Below, piece after piece: positions 32,893 through 41,926 of a stretch of DNA of 64,000 nucleotides (position 1 is its first letter; each line of letters begins with the position of its first letter). The position numbers were made by a program, and so were the translations under genes. The stretch is from assembly GCA_036270875.1 (NCBI GenBank), contig DATBBR010000050.1, forward strand, positions 1-64,000. The letters run 5' to 3'. The DNA comes from Acidimicrobiales bacterium (GTDB lineage: Bacteria > Actinomycetota > Acidimicrobiia > Acidimicrobiales > AC-9). The notes under the pieces are model-generated. The model saw only the letters and a program-made list of their open reading frames with translations. It did no database searches and was not told the origin of the DNA.

Positions 32893-33508
32893 GCCGCTCG
32901 AGCCAGGCCAACGACAGGGCCATCAGCTGATCGGCCCGGCCCACGAGGTAGTGGTCCCCGCCCGGGACGATCTCGAGCTGGGTGCTCGTCCACCCCTCGA
33001 TCACGGGGCGGGCCGACTCGGGGGGTCGGAACTGGTCGTGCTCGGGCACGACCACCAGCTTGGGTCGGGAGTCGGCAGGGGCGACCATGTCGGCGACGGC
33101 GGCGGCCCGCAGCGGAGGGGCCACCGCGATCCAGCCGGCCAGGCGATCGTCTCCCACCGTGAGGGCCGTGTCGGCTCCGAAGGACCATCCGGCCAACACG
33201 AGCGGCAGGCCCTCGGTGATCGGGGACAGCACGTCGATGGCCGCCACGAGGTCGGCTCGCTCGTCCCGTCCGCCACCGTGGGTCCCCTCCGAGCGGCCGA
33301 CCCCCCGGAAGTTGAACCGGAGACAGGCGACCCCGGCCGCAGGCAGGGCATCGAACATGGCGGCGGTGACGATGGAGCGCATGGACCCGCCGAACTCAGG
33401 GTGCGGATGGGCCAGAACGGCAGCCGACCACGCCCGCTCGGGCACGCTCAGCTCGCCCTCCAGGGCCAGGCCGTCGGCACTCGACAGCGTTACCGGCTCG
33501 ATCGGCAT
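32873..33508 (-). CDS. Alpha/beta hydrolase (KANL3/Tex30-like small hydrolase)
   Basis: 211 aa. [13 protein letters not shown] oxyanion region, [18 protein letters not shown], nucleophile GWSFGAD, catalytic Asp in PEHDQF and His in GGDHYLVG: a complete triad in a compact hydrolase without a cap. Similar proteins are annotated CocE/NonD-like or dienelactone-type, and the substrate is unknown. It interrupts the his gene order between hisF and hisI and points the opposite way. Confidence 0.88.
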   Translation of the reverse strand: MPIEPVTLSSADGLALEGELSVPERAWSAAVLAHPHPEFGGSMRSIVTAAMFDALPAAGVACLRFNFRGVGRSEGTHGGGRDERADLVAAIDVLSPITEGLPLVLAGWSFGADTALTVGDDRLAGWIAVAPPLRAAAVADMVAPADSRPKLVVVPEHDQFRPPESARPVIEGWTSTQLEIVPGGDHYLVGRADQLMALSLAWLERLSRQSA

Positions 33509-33532
33509 CGGGCGAGACGGTACCGTGCCCTA
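33509..33532. promoter_or_regulatory. 24-bp divergent promoter with a palindromic double -10
   Basis: The 10-bp palindrome ACGGTACCGT (33517-33526) gives TACCGT on both strands: 6 nt before GTG 33533 and 8 nt before the ATG at 33508 on the minus strand. The whole intergenic space is 24 bp. Confidence 0.6.
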
Positions 33533-33889
33533 GTGACACAGCCAGCAGACGCCCGGACCGGGAGCTCGAAGCCCCAGCAGAAGCAGCCCATCACCATGCT
33601 CAGCGATCGCGTGCTGGTGCAGCTTCCGGCGGTGGAAGGGGAGCGGACGTCCCGAGCCGGCATCCTCATCCCGGCCACGGCCCAGGTGTCCAAGCGCCTG
33701 GCCTGGGCCGAGGTGGTGGCGGTCGGGCCCCACGTGCGCAACATCACGTCCGGCGACCAGGTCCTGTTCAATCCCGAGGATCGCTACGAGGTCGAGGTCC
33801 AGGGCGACGACTACCTGATACTGCGCGAGCGGGACATCCACGCCGTCGCCTCCGAGCGGATCGACGGCGGCACGGGGCTGTACCTGTGA
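33533..33889 (+). CDS. GroES-like (Cpn10 domain) protein
   Basis: 118 aa. After about 20 polar residues the Cpn10 pattern appears: [49 protein letters not shown], and [13 protein letters not shown]. The mobile loop is short. Its partner groEL is not in this window, so this may be a stand-alone paralogue of the true GroES. It overlaps hisI by 4 bp (GTGA), so the two are translated together. Confidence 0.85.
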   Translation: MTQPADARTGSSKPQQKQPITMLSDRVLVQLPAVEGERTSRAGILIPATAQVSKRLAWAEVVAVGPHVRNITSGDQVLFNPEDRYEVEVQGDDYLILRERDIHAVASERIDGGTGLYL

Positions 33890-34275
33890 CCGACCAGGCG
33901 TCGTTCGTGGCCACGCCCATCGAGGTCGACGAGGCCGCCGTTTCGGCCATCGCCTTCAACGACGACGGCCTGGTGCCCGCCATCGTCCAGGACCACACCA
34001 CGGGACAGGTGCTGACGCTGGCCTGGATGGACGACACTGCCCTGCGGCGCACGCTGTCGTCGGGTCGGACGTGGTTCTGGAGCCGCAGCCGCCAGGAGTA
34101 CTGGTGCAAGGGTGAGACCTCGGGCGACCGCCAGTGGGTGCGGGGCGCCTACTACGACTGCGACGGCGACGCCGTGCTGGTGGTCGTGGACCAGGAGGGG
34201 CGGGGGGCGTGCCACACCGGCGAGCGCACGTGCTTCTTTCGGGCGTTCGGCGAGGTCACCCCGACGGCGGGCTGA
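33886..34275 (+). CDS. hisI: Phosphoribosyl-AMP cyclohydrolase
   Basis: 129 aa HisI without a HisE domain. Conserved residues: [28 protein letters not shown], metal-binding DCDGD with preceding Tyr-Tyr, and [11 protein letters not shown]. It opens the adenine ring of PR-AMP. It is detached from the main his operon and coupled to a GroES-like gene. Its end overlaps the convergent trpE(G) stop by 20 bp. Confidence 0.96.
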   Translation: MTDQASFVATPIEVDEAAVSAIAFNDDGLVPAIVQDHTTGQVLTLAWMDDTALRRTLSSGRTWFWSRSRQEYWCKGETSGDRQWVRGAYYDCDGDAVLVVVDQEGRGACHTGERTCFFRAFGEVTPTAG

Positions 34276-36430
34276 CCGCACTGCGCCGGCCCAGCCGGGC
34301 CACGACGCCGCGCACGAGTCGGATGCCGACGTCGTCTTCGGCCGACATGATCGACTCGGGATGGAACTGGACCCCCGCCACGGGAAGGTCGACGTGCTCG
34401 ACCGCCATGACCACCCCGTCTTCGGAAAGCGCGGTGGCCATCAGTCCGGGCGGCAAGGCCGCCGCCGGCGCGTGGAGGGAGTGGTAGCGGCCGGCCGTGA
34501 ACCGCTCGGGCAGGCCGGCGAGCAGCTGGCCCCCGACGACCCGGATCACGGAAGGCTTGCCATGGGTCGGGGTCGCCAGCGTGTCCAGCTTTCCGCCGAG
34601 GTGCTCCACCAGGGCCTGGAGGCCGAGGCACACCCCGAACACGGGAAGGCCCCTCGCCAGGCAGGCGGCGATGGTGGCCGAGCAGTCGAAGTCCTCGGGC
34701 CGCCCGGGTCCGGGCGAGAGCACGACCAGGTCCGGCGCCAGCCGGTCGAGCTCGTCCAGGGGGAACCCGGCCCGAAGGGTCGTGACGTCGGCACCCCCCT
34801 GGCGCAGGTAGTTGGCCAACGTGTGCACGAAGGAGTCCTGGTGGTCCACGAGCAGCACGCGGGAGGAGGGCACCGAGCGCACCTCGACGACATCACCATC
34901 GACGGCCTCGGGCCGAGGCTGGCGGACGGCGTCCAGGAACGCCGCCGCCTTGTCACGCGTCTCGAGCTCCTCGGCCTCAGGATCTGACTCCCACAACAGC
35001 GTCGCCCCCACCCGCACCTCGGCGACCCCGTTGCGCACCCGCACGGTCCGCAGTGTCAGGCCGGTGTTCATCCGCCCGTCGAACCCGACCCAGCCCACGG
35101 CGCCGCCGTACCAGGCCCGGGGTGTCTTCTCGTGGTCTTCGATGAACTGCATGGCCCAAGCTTTCGGGGCACCCGTGACCGTCACCGCCCACATGTGGGA
35201 CAGGAAGGCGTCCAGCGCGTCGAAGCCCGGCCGCAGCGTGCCCTCGACGTGGTCGACGGTGTGGATGACCCGGGAGTAGATCTCGATCTGGCGGCGCCCG
35301 ATGACGCGCACGCTGCCCGGCTCGCAGATGCGGGACTTGTCGTTGCGGTCGACGTCGGTGCACATGGTGAGCTCGGACTCGTCCTTCGACGAGTTCAGCA
35401 GGGCCCGGATGCGCTCGGCGTCGTCCATGGGATCCCGGCCCCGGGCGATGGTGCCCGAGATGGGGCAGGTCTCCACCCGGGGCCCGTCCACCCGCACGTA
35501 CATCTCCGGGGAGGCGCCGACCAGGTGGTCGGACTGTCCCAGGTTGACGATGAAACCGTAGGGAGCGGGGTTGCGCTCCCGAAGCCGGCGGAACAGCTCC
35601 GAGGGCGGGACGGTGCAGGGTTCGAAGAACGTCTGGCCCGGCACCACCTCGAACAGGTCGCCGCGGCCGAAAGCCTCCTTGGCCACCAGCACCCCGGCCG
35701 CGTACTCGCCGGGCCCGTGGTCGCAGGAGCGAGCGACCTCGGACACGCCGACGTACGGGGCGCTGTCTCCCTCACGGGGCAGCCCCCGGGTCGACCGGGC
35801 ACCTGCCTCGAGCTCGTACCGTCGTCGGGAGGCCCGCTGGCGCTGGTGGTCGACGACGACGATCTCGTCCGGAAGGTACAGCACCAGATCGCGCTGGTTG
35901 GCGGGCCGCTCCAGCGTCAGGCGGATGGGCTCGAACTGAAAGGCGAGGTCGTAGCCGAAGGCGCCGTAGAGGCCCAGGTGGGGATCGGCGTCGCTGCGGA
36001 ACAGCGCCGTCAGGGCCCGGATGACGGAGAACACCGAAGGCTGGAGGCTGCGTGCTTCCTCGGGGAAGCGGCGGGAGGGCGCCTCGACCACGCCGGTCAG
36101 GCGCTCGCCTCGCAGCTCGGTCGAGGACAGGTCCGGGACCTCGGCCAGGACGTCGGCCAGGACCGGGAGCAGCTGGCGCCCCCGCCGGTTGAGGGCGGTG
36201 ACGCTCACCTCCCGCCCGCGGCAGGACAGCTCGAGGAGGGGATCCACGAACCCGACGTCCCACCGGGTGTAGCGGCCCGGGTACTCGAAGCTGGAGGCGA
36301 ACAGGGCGCCCCGCCGGGTGTCGAGCGCGTCGATGATCTGGTCGATGGCCCCCTCGACCGCGATGTCCTCGACCGTGCGAAGCACGCGGATCCCGCGGTC
36401 GGTGGTGTAGGTCGTGGCCTCAGGGGTCAT
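34256..36430 (-). CDS. trpE(G): Fused anthranilate synthase TrpE-TrpG
   Basis: 724 aa. Residues 1-510: chorismate-utilising TrpE domain ([44 protein letters not shown], and [14 protein letters not shown]). Residues about 528-715: TrpG glutaminase with [24 protein letters not shown], nucleophile in [15 protein letters not shown], and GVQFHPES. It makes anthranilate from chorismate and glutamine. The single-chain arrangement occurs in rhizobia and in several actinobacteria. It stands apart from trpCFBA and has its own leaderless-type start. No attenuator-like Trp-rich leader fits in the 44-bp upstream gap. Confidence 0.95.
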   Translation of the reverse strand: MTPEATTYTTDRGIRVLRTVEDIAVEGAIDQIIDALDTRRGALFASSFEYPGRYTRWDVGFVDPLLELSCRGREVSVTALNRRGRQLLPVLADVLAEVPDLSSTELRGERLTGVVEAPSRRFPEEARSLQPSVFSVIRALTALFRSDADPHLGLYGAFGYDLAFQFEPIRLTLERPANQRDLVLYLPDEIVVVDHQRQRASRRRYELEAGARSTRGLPREGDSAPYVGVSEVARSCDHGPGEYAAGVLVAKEAFGRGDLFEVVPGQTFFEPCTVPPSELFRRLRERNPAPYGFIVNLGQSDHLVGASPEMYVRVDGPRVETCPISGTIARGRDPMDDAERIRALLNSSKDESELTMCTDVDRNDKSRICEPGSVRVIGRRQIEIYSRVIHTVDHVEGTLRPGFDALDAFLSHMWAVTVTGAPKAWAMQFIEDHEKTPRAWYGGAVGWVGFDGRMNTGLTLRTVRVRNGVAEVRVGATLLWESDPEAEELETRDKAAAFLDAVRQPRPEAVDGDVVEVRSVPSSRVLLVDHQDSFVHTLANYLRQGGADVTTLRAGFPLDELDRLAPDLVVLSPGPGRPEDFDCSATIAACLARGLPVFGVCLGLQALVEHLGGKLDTLATPTHGKPSVIRVVGGQLLAGLPERFTAGRYHSLHAPAAALPPGLMATALSEDGVVMAVEHVDLPVAGVQFHPESIMSAEDDVGIRLVRGVVARLGRRSAVSPPSG

Positions 36431-36439
36431 CGACTGTCA

Positions 36440-36445
36440 ACAGTA
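36440..36445 (-). promoter_or_regulatory. Candidate -10 (TACTGT) of trpE(G)
   Basis: Minus-strand TACTGT ends 9 nt before the ATG at 36430. Confidence 0.5.
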
Positions 36446-36474
36446 GGCGGCCGGGTGCGCCATCATTTGCCTCT

Positions 36475-37392
36475 ATGGACCGCGCCAGCTGGGACGACGA
36501 CTACCGGGCCCTGCGTCACGAGGTGGGCGCGGCGTGGGTCCCTCGGGACGTGGTGCGGGTCGCGGGCCCGGAGGCCGTGGCCTATCTCCAGGGCCAGCTC
36601 AGTCAGGACGTCGAAGGCCTGGAGGTCGGAAGTTCGGCCGGGTCGCTCTTGCTGAGCCCCCAGGGCAAGATCGACGCCGTCGTGCGGGTGACCCGGACGG
36701 CTGGCGACGAGCTCCTGCTCGACGTCGACGGGGGCTACGGCTCGGTCGTCGTCTCCCGCCTGGCGCGGTTCAAGCTCCGGACCAAGGTCGACATCGAGGC
36801 GCTCGGGTGGCGCTGCCTCGCCCTTCGCGGCCCTCACCTGGCCGATCTCGGCCTCGGCGCCCATGAGCGGGACGGGCTGGCACTGGCCGCCGACTGGCCG
36901 GGCCTCCCCGGCGTCGACCTGGTCGGCGAGCATCCGGCCGTGCCCGACGGGGTTCCGGTCTGCGAACCCGCGGCCTGGGAGGCGGTGCGGGTCGAAGCCG
37001 GGATCCCGACGATGGGAGCAGAGCTGACCGACCGCACCATTCCCGCCGAGACGGGCCTCGTGGAGCGCACGGTCAGCTTCACCAAGGGCTGCTACACCGG
37101 CCAGGAGCTCGTGGCCCGCATCGACTCCCGGGGCGGGCGGGTCCCCCGCCACCTGCGGGGCGTGGTGGTCAGGGGAGGCGACGCCCCGCCAGTGGGCGCC
37201 GCACTGTTCGCGGAAGATGGGGGAGAGCGCGAGCTGGGCCAGCTGACCAGCGTGGCCCTGTCTCCGACGCTCGGAGGCCCGGTGGCCCTGGCCTACGTCC
37301 GCCGGGAGGTCGAGCCGCCGGCCGATGTCGTCGTCCGCTGGGGTGGGGAGGAGGCCTCCGGCCGGGTGGAGGCCCTGCCCCTCGTGACATGA
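36475..37392 (+). CDS. ygfZ: YgfZ/GcvT-domain protein (Fe-S cluster maintenance, folate-binding)
   Basis: 305 aa. GcvT-like fold with the family motif KGCYTGQEL (YgfZ signature with its conserved Cys), YLQGQLSQDV, and SPQGKIDAVVRV. YgfZ proteins bind tetrahydrofolate and support repair or assembly of some Fe-S enzymes. Several Fe-S proteins in the window (RlmN, Nth, WhiB, radical SAM enzyme) could be clients. The upstream CATCAT 8 nt before the ATG resembles, but does not match, the TAnnnT box. A 4-bp overlap joins it to the next gene. Confidence 0.9.
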   Translation: MDRASWDDDYRALRHEVGAAWVPRDVVRVAGPEAVAYLQGQLSQDVEGLEVGSSAGSLLLSPQGKIDAVVRVTRTAGDELLLDVDGGYGSVVVSRLARFKLRTKVDIEALGWRCLALRGPHLADLGLGAHERDGLALAADWPGLPGVDLVGEHPAVPDGVPVCEPAAWEAVRVEAGIPTMGAELTDRTIPAETGLVERTVSFTKGCYTGQELVARIDSRGGRVPRHLRGVVVRGGDAPPVGAALFAEDGGERELGQLTSVALSPTLGGPVALAYVRREVEPPADVVVRWGGEEASGRVEALPLVT

Positions 37393-38198
37393 GGCTGGGA
37401 CGCACGCCGACACCCGCCGTGGCCGCGCTGGGCCTTGCCGCGCTGGGCCTCGCCGGGCTGGGGCTTGCTGCCTGCGCCCCCGGCGCGGTCAGCGCCCTTC
37501 CCCCGCCGCCGAGCACCGCCCCGAGCCGGTCCACGACCACGACCCCCGACCTCACCGGGATCGCACTGCCCGGGGTGCCCGGGCGCACGACGATTCCCGG
37601 CGTCGCGATGGGGCCCGGACACGCCACGCTGTCGGGCACCGTGAGTGGGCCGGGCGGCCCCGTCGGGGGCGCCACCGTGGAGGTCCAACGCCTCGTCGGC
37701 GAGGCCTCGGCCACCGCCCGGGTGACCGCCGGACCCGACGGGCGGTGGTCGCTCCCGAACATCCTCGGCGGCCGCTACCGGGTGCGGGCGTGGCGCGTGC
37801 CCGACCAGACCATGGCCACCCCCGCGATCCTGTTCCTCGGGGGCGGAGAGAACCGGACCCTCGGTCTCGGCGTGCAGAGCTTCTCGGGACCCGTCGTGAC
37901 CTCGGCCGTCGCTCCCAACCCGCCAGTGGCCAACCAGCCCGCCAACCTGGTGGTCGAGGTGAGCAACGAGGCGGTCGACGCCCAGGGCGTCGGGCGGGCC
38001 GACCCGGCCGCGGGCGTGAGCGCGCAGCTCAGTGGGACCGGGGCCTGGCAGGTCACCAGCCCCAACCCCACGACGACCGACCGGGGCGGCCAGGTCACCT
38101 GGCACCTCACCTGCGAGGCCGGTGGCACCCAGCCGCTGGGCGTATCGGTGAACGGGGCCGCCCCGGTGCCGATCGACGTGCCCGCCTGCGCCGGCTAG
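37389..38198 (+). CDS. Lipoprotein with a carboxypeptidase-regulatory-like (Ig) domain
   Basis: 269 aa. A repetitive hydrophobic signal (LGLAALGLAGLGLAAC) ends in a lipobox with Cys29; a Pro/Ser/Thr linker follows. Residues about 75-150 resemble the carboxypeptidase D regulatory or SpaA-like beta-sandwich (GTVSGPGGPVGGATVEVQR, PDGRWSLPNILGGRYRVRAW). The last 100 residues look like a second Ig-type domain. A cell-surface binding or structural role is likely; no enzyme motif. ATGA overlap with ygfZ. Its stop overlaps the stop of the convergent sensor kinase. Confidence 0.78.
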   Translation: MRLGRTPTPAVAALGLAALGLAGLGLAACAPGAVSALPPPPSTAPSRSTTTTPDLTGIALPGVPGRTTIPGVAMGPGHATLSGTVSGPGGPVGGATVEVQRLVGEASATARVTAGPDGRWSLPNILGGRYRVRAWRVPDQTMATPAILFLGGGENRTLGLGVQSFSGPVVTSAVAPNPPVANQPANLVVEVSNEAVDAQGVGRADPAAGVSAQLSGTGAWQVTSPNPTTTDRGGQVTWHLTCEAGGTQPLGVSVNGAAPVPIDVPACAG

Positions 38199-39577
38199 CG
38201 GTGGAGGCTCACGATCATCCGGGTGCCCCCGCCGTCGGCGACGGGGGACTCGGCCCGGACGGTCGCGCCCATGGCCCGGGCCAGCTGGGCCACGATCGGG
38301 AGCCCGAGCCCGGACCCCAGCTGGCGCGCCGGTGGGCGTGACAGATGGAAGGAGCGCTCGAACACCGCCGACAGCTCGTCGGCGCGGATTCCCGGTCCGT
38401 CGTCCTCCACGAGGACCTCCACGCCCGCTCCGTCCCCCACCATGGCCGACACCCGGATGCGGGCGCCGGCGAACTTGTAGGCGTTCTCGACCAGGTTGGC
38501 CAGCACCTGGGCCAGGCGGTCGGGATCGGCCATGGCGTCCAGTGGCCCGTCGTCCCCGCAGGCCACCACCAGCTCCAGCCCGGCCTTCTCGACGACGGGG
38601 CGAAATCCCTCCGTCGTATCGACGACCACCTCGGCCACGTCCGTCGGGCGCACGTCCAGGGAGAACCGGCTGGCGTCGAGCTTCGCCAGCTCGAGCAGGT
38701 CCCCGACCAGGCGCTCGAGGCGGCGGGACTCGCTGGCGATCACCGAGGCGGCGCGCTGCGTGTCGGTGGCCGCCCCCTCGGCGATGGCCTCGGCGAAGCC
38801 GCGGATCGAGGTCAGGGGCGTCCGCAAGTCGTGGGACACGGCCATGAGGAACTGCCGTTCGAGGCCTCGGGCCCGGCTGAGGCTGGCCGCCATGGTGTTG
38901 ATGGACCTGGTGAGCGAGGCCAGCTCGGGGTAGTCGTCACCCGCCACGGGCACCTGGGTCGCCAGGTCTCCTTCGGCGATCCGCCCCGTGGCCGCCACGG
39001 CGTCGTCGAGGGGCCGGGTCACCCGCCGGCTGAGTCGTTGGGCCACCACGGCGGCCACGGCCAGCGTGCCCGCTCCCACCAGGACCAGATAGAACCAGCT
39101 GGGACCGGCCCTGCTGACCCGCCGGGTCAGGACCACGGCCTCGTGGGGCTGCGTCAAACCCCGGCTGCGCTCCGCCGCGGTGAGCTGGACGGGGACGGCG
39201 GTGTACACGAGGTTGCCCTTGGTCCCCGACGTCGACAGACCCTGGCTGACCTCGTCCGGATGGACGTTGCCGGCCGTGAGCCCCGACGGGAGGGAGGTCA
39301 CGAACTGGCCGCCGCTGATGGTGACGACCTCGGCGCCGTCCAGCCGGACCACCCGCTTCAGGATGGGCAGGATCGTCGCCCGGCCGGGACTGCCCGGGGT
39401 CGGCCGGGCCGCCTCCGCTGCCTGAGTCCCCTGGGCGATCGCCGTGGCTTGGCCGAGGAGCCCCTGGCGGGCGTCGTCGACCGCAGCCCGCCGGGCCAGC
39501 AGCAGGGCGCCGACACCAGCGGCCAGCAGGGCGGCCGCCGTGACCCCGACGATGGCGATGGTGAGGCGGCGTCGCAC
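38195..39577 (-). CDS. Two-component sensor histidine kinase
   Basis: 460 aa. Two membrane helices (about residues 8-28 and 172-192) enclose a 140-residue extracytoplasmic sensor; HAMP linker at 193-245; HisKA with VSHDLRTPLTSIRGFAEA; HATPase with NLVENAYKF, DDGPGIRADE and GSGLGLPIV. Stimulus unknown. It is encoded 3 bp after its response regulator, so they form a pair. The Ser/Thr/Arg content of the sensor loop gives no ligand clue. Confidence 0.94.
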   Translation of the reverse strand: MRRRLTIAIVGVTAAALLAAGVGALLLARRAAVDDARQGLLGQATAIAQGTQAAEAARPTPGSPGRATILPILKRVVRLDGAEVVTISGGQFVTSLPSGLTAGNVHPDEVSQGLSTSGTKGNLVYTAVPVQLTAAERSRGLTQPHEAVVLTRRVSRAGPSWFYLVLVGAGTLAVAAVVAQRLSRRVTRPLDDAVAATGRIAEGDLATQVPVAGDDYPELASLTRSINTMAASLSRARGLERQFLMAVSHDLRTPLTSIRGFAEAIAEGAATDTQRAASVIASESRRLERLVGDLLELAKLDASRFSLDVRPTDVAEVVVDTTEGFRPVVEKAGLELVVACGDDGPLDAMADPDRLAQVLANLVENAYKFAGARIRVSAMVGDGAGVEVLVEDDGPGIRADELSAVFERSFHLSRPPARQLGSGLGLPIVAQLARAMGATVRAESPVADGGGTRMIVSLHR

Positions 39578-39580
39578 GGG

Positions 39581-40261
39581 TCAGCCCAGGCGGTAGCCCA
39601 CGCCCCAGACGGTGGCGAGGGGGAGCTGGTCGCCCAGCTTCTTGCGGAGCTGGCGCACGTGCACGTCCACGGTTCGCTCGTCGCCATACCAGCCCGGCCC
39701 CCAGACCCCCTCGAGGAGCTGGGGTCGGGTGAGCGCCAGGCCGGTGTTGTGGGCCAGGTGCGCCAGGAGGTCGAACTCCCGCGCCGCCAGGGGAACGACC
39801 CGACCGGCGACTCGGGCCTCGCGGCGACCCAGGTCGACCTCGACCCCTCCGGTCACCAGGACGTCGGGCTCGTCACGGGGTGGCCCGTCGACCCGCCGGA
39901 GGATCGCCTTGACCCGTGCGACCAGCTCACGAGGCGAGAAGGGCTTCGTCACGTAGTCGTCCGCGCCCAGCTCCAGCCCGAGCACCCGATCGATCTCGCT
40001 GTCGCGGGCGGTGAGGATCAGCACCGGCACGGCGCCGCCGTCCCGGAGGCGGCGACAGGCGTCGAAGCCGTCCATCTGCCCGGGCAGGCCGAGGTCCAGC
40101 ACGACCAACCGGGGACGCTCCCTGCCCACGACGTCGAGGGCCCGCCCGCCGTCGGTCGCCTGGAGCACTCGGAAGCCCTCCCGGCGCAAATACAGCTCGA
40201 CCAGATCGGCGATGTTCGGGTCGTCCTCGACGACCACGATCGTCCCGAGGTCGTTGGCCAC
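39581..40261 (-). CDS. OmpR/PhoB-family response regulator
   Basis: 226 aa from GTG 40261. Receiver domain with acidic pocket VVEDD, phospho-acceptor Asp in LVVLDLGLPG, Thr in ILTARDSE, and Lys in VTKPFSPREL. The C-terminal winged-helix DNA-binding domain has REFDLLAHLA, ERTVDVHVRQLRKKLG and TVWGVGYRLG. Cognate partner of the kinase immediately downstream. Confidence 0.95.
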   Translation of the reverse strand: MANDLGTIVVVEDDPNIADLVELYLRREGFRVLQATDGGRALDVVGRERPRLVVLDLGLPGQMDGFDACRRLRDGGAVPVLILTARDSEIDRVLGLELGADDYVTKPFSPRELVARVKAILRRVDGPPRDEPDVLVTGGVEVDLGRREARVAGRVVPLAAREFDLLAHLAHNTGLALTRPQLLEGVWGPGWYGDERTVDVHVRQLRKKLGDQLPLATVWGVGYRLG

Positions 40262-40386
40262 GCACCAAGGGTGGCACCCGTGGAGGCGCGAAGGTGCGCA
40301 CTGTCTGTGCCGGCGTCCCTGACCGCGCCGGGACCCCCACCTCCGCCAGCGGCCGTCATTCCGGGAGATCGGCAGACGTTGACCGG

Positions 40387-40392
40387 TAGCAT
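40387..40392 (+). promoter_or_regulatory. Candidate -10 (TAGCAT) of trpC
   Basis: TAGCAT ends 9 nt before ATG 40402, favouring it over TTG 40393. Confidence 0.5.
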
Positions 40393-40401
40393 TTGGCCAA
40401 T

Positions 40402-41202
40402 ATGGCCACCTACCTCGACCGCATCCTCGCCGTGCATCGGGCCAGGGCCGCGGAGGACAACCGCCCGGTCGAGGGCCTGGTCGAGGCCGCCCGGCGGGCG
40501 CCGGAGCCGCGGCCATTTCGCCCGGCGGTCACGCAGGACGGCCTGGCGGTCATCGCCGAGCTCAAGCGCCGCTCGCCGTCGCGGGGAGATCTGGCCCCCG
40601 AGCTGGATCCGGCGGCGGTCGCCTCGTCCTACGCGGCGGGGGGAGCAGCCTGCCTGTCGGTGCTGACCGACGCCCGGTTCTTCGGAGGGTCGCCGGCCGA
40701 CCTGGGCGCGGCCCGGCGCGCCGTCGACCTGCCCGTGCTGCGCAAGGACTTCACCGTGTCCGAGGCCGACGTGTGTGATGCCCGGCTGATGGGCGCGGAC
40801 GCCGTCCTGCTGATTGTGGCCGCCCTGGCGGACGCCGAGCTGGTCCGGCTGCGGGGCCTGGCGAGGGAGCTGGGCCTGGCAGCCCTGATCGAGGTCCATG
40901 ACGAGGCCGAGCTGGAGCGGGCGCTCGATGCCGGCGCCGACCTGGTCGGCGTCAACCAGCGCGACCTGACGACCTTCGAGGTCGACCACCAGCGGGCCGA
41001 GCACATGGCGCCGCGGATCCCGGGCGGTGTCGTCAAGGTGGCCGAGTCCGGGGTGCGTGGCGCGGCAGATGCCGCCCGCCTGGCCGGCTCCGGCTTCGAC
41101 GCCGTGCTGGTCGGCGAATCGCTGATCCGGGCCCCCGACCGCCAGGCTGCGGTGCGGTCCCTCCTCGGCGAGGTGAGAGCGAGCGGGTCCGCGTTTTCGT
41201 GA
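40402..41202 (+). CDS. trpC: Indole-3-glycerol phosphate synthase
   Basis: 266 aa TIM barrel: VIAELKRRSPSRG (catalytic Glu-Lys), LRKDFTVSEADV, VGVNQRDLTTFEVD, VKVAESGV and LVGESLIRA. Converts CdRP to indole-3-glycerol phosphate. Its last residues (GEVRASGSAFS) lie within the first copy of a 56-bp duplication; the second copy would encode the same end with Cys in place of Phe, so the original terminus cannot be told from one genome. Confidence 0.96.
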   Translation: MATYLDRILAVHRARAAEDNRPVEGLVEAARRAPEPRPFRPAVTQDGLAVIAELKRRSPSRGDLAPELDPAAVASSYAAGGAACLSVLTDARFFGGSPADLGAARRAVDLPVLRKDFTVSEADVCDARLMGADAVLLIVAALADAELVRLRGLARELGLAALIEVHDEAELERALDAGADLVGVNQRDLTTFEVDHQRAEHMAPRIPGGVVKVAESGVRGAADAARLAGSGFDAVLVGESLIRAPDRQAAVRSLLGEVRASGSAFS

Positions 41203-41303
41203 AGGTCTGCGGCACCACGAGCGAGGCGGGCCCGGGAGGCCGGCCCAAGGTGAGAGCGAGCGGGTCCGCGTGTTCGTGAAGGTCTGCGGCACCACGAGCG
41301 AGG
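41171..41303 (+). repeat. 56-bp direct duplication flanking a palindromic element (trpC-trpF junction)
   Basis: Copy 1 at 41171-41226 and copy 2 at 41248-41303 are identical at 55 of 56 positions; copy 1 has T where copy 2 has the first G... of the trpF GTG region (GCGTTTTCG versus GCGTGTTCG). Between them is a 21-bp insert which, with the last base of copy 1, contains a one-mismatch palindromic element core (41226-41244). Confidence 0.95.
41199..41279 (+). pseudogene. Relic 5' end of trpF created by the junction duplication
   Basis: Starting at GTG 41199, the first copy still encodes VKVCGTTSE as in real trpF, then runs through the palindrome as AGPGGRPK and ends after 26 codons at the duplicated trpC stop. 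The true trpF start codon position is mutated to TTT in this copy. If translated it would be a non-functional peptide overlapping trpC by 4 bp. Confidence 0.7.
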
Positions 41304-41923
41304 AGGACGCGCTGCTTGCCGTCGCTCTCGGAGCCGACGCCCTCGGCTTCGTCTTCGCCCCGTCTCCCCGCCAGGTCGCCCCCAGCCGGGTTGCCGACAT
41401 CGCCCGTCGCCTTCCCCCCCACGTGATCACGGTCGGCGTGTTCAGCAACGAGACGCCCGAGCGCGTCGTCGAGGTCGTCAACACCATCGGTCTCAAGGGC
41501 GCCCAGCTACACGGCAACGAGTCTCCGGAGGCCACCCGGTGGGTGGCCGAGCGTGTCGGCGTGACGATCAAGGCCTTCGCGGCCGGCCAGCGGGCCATCG
41601 CAAGCGCCGCTGACTACCGCGCCGACCTCGTGCTCCTCGACGCCCCGTCGCCGGGATCGGGAAAGGTGTTCGACTGGCGGCTGGCCGAGGGCGTCGTCGA
41701 CGGCTCACGTCTGCTGCTGGCGGGCGGTCTCGACCCGGTGAACGTGGGCGAGGCCATCGCCCGCGTCCACCCCTGGGGCGTCGACGTCGTGACCGGCGTC
41801 GAGGCCCGGCCGGGGCGCAAGGACCCGCGTAAGCTCCGCGCTTTCATCGCCGCCGCCAAGGCCGCCGGCCGACCTGACTACCAGGGCGACGACGACGCGC
41901 CGTACGACTGGCAGGAGGGCTGA
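41270..41923 (+). CDS. trpF: Phosphoribosylanthranilate isomerase
   Basis: 217 aa starting at GTG 41270 inside the second duplication copy. Catalytic Cys in VKVCGTTSEED, GFVFAPSPRQV, QLHGNESPE, catalytic Asp in LLDAPSPGSGKVFDW, and LAGGLDPVNV with DVVTGVEARPG. The presence of a dedicated trpF means hisA need not act as PriA. It was probably overlapped with trpC before the duplication. Confidence 0.95.
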   Translation: MFVKVCGTTSEEDALLAVALGADALGFVFAPSPRQVAPSRVADIARRLPPHVITVGVFSNETPERVVEVVNTIGLKGAQLHGNESPEATRWVAERVGVTIKAFAAGQRAIASAADYRADLVLLDAPSPGSGKVFDWRLAEGVVDGSRLLLAGGLDPVNVGEAIARVHPWGVDVVTGVEARPGRKDPRKLRAFIAAAKAAGRPDYQGDDDAPYDWQEG

Positions 41924-41926
41924 GGG

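Noticed and set aside
36431..36474. Trp attenuator leader before trpE(G)
   Set aside because: The gap is 44 bp with a -10 next to the start and no Trp-codon leader ORF.
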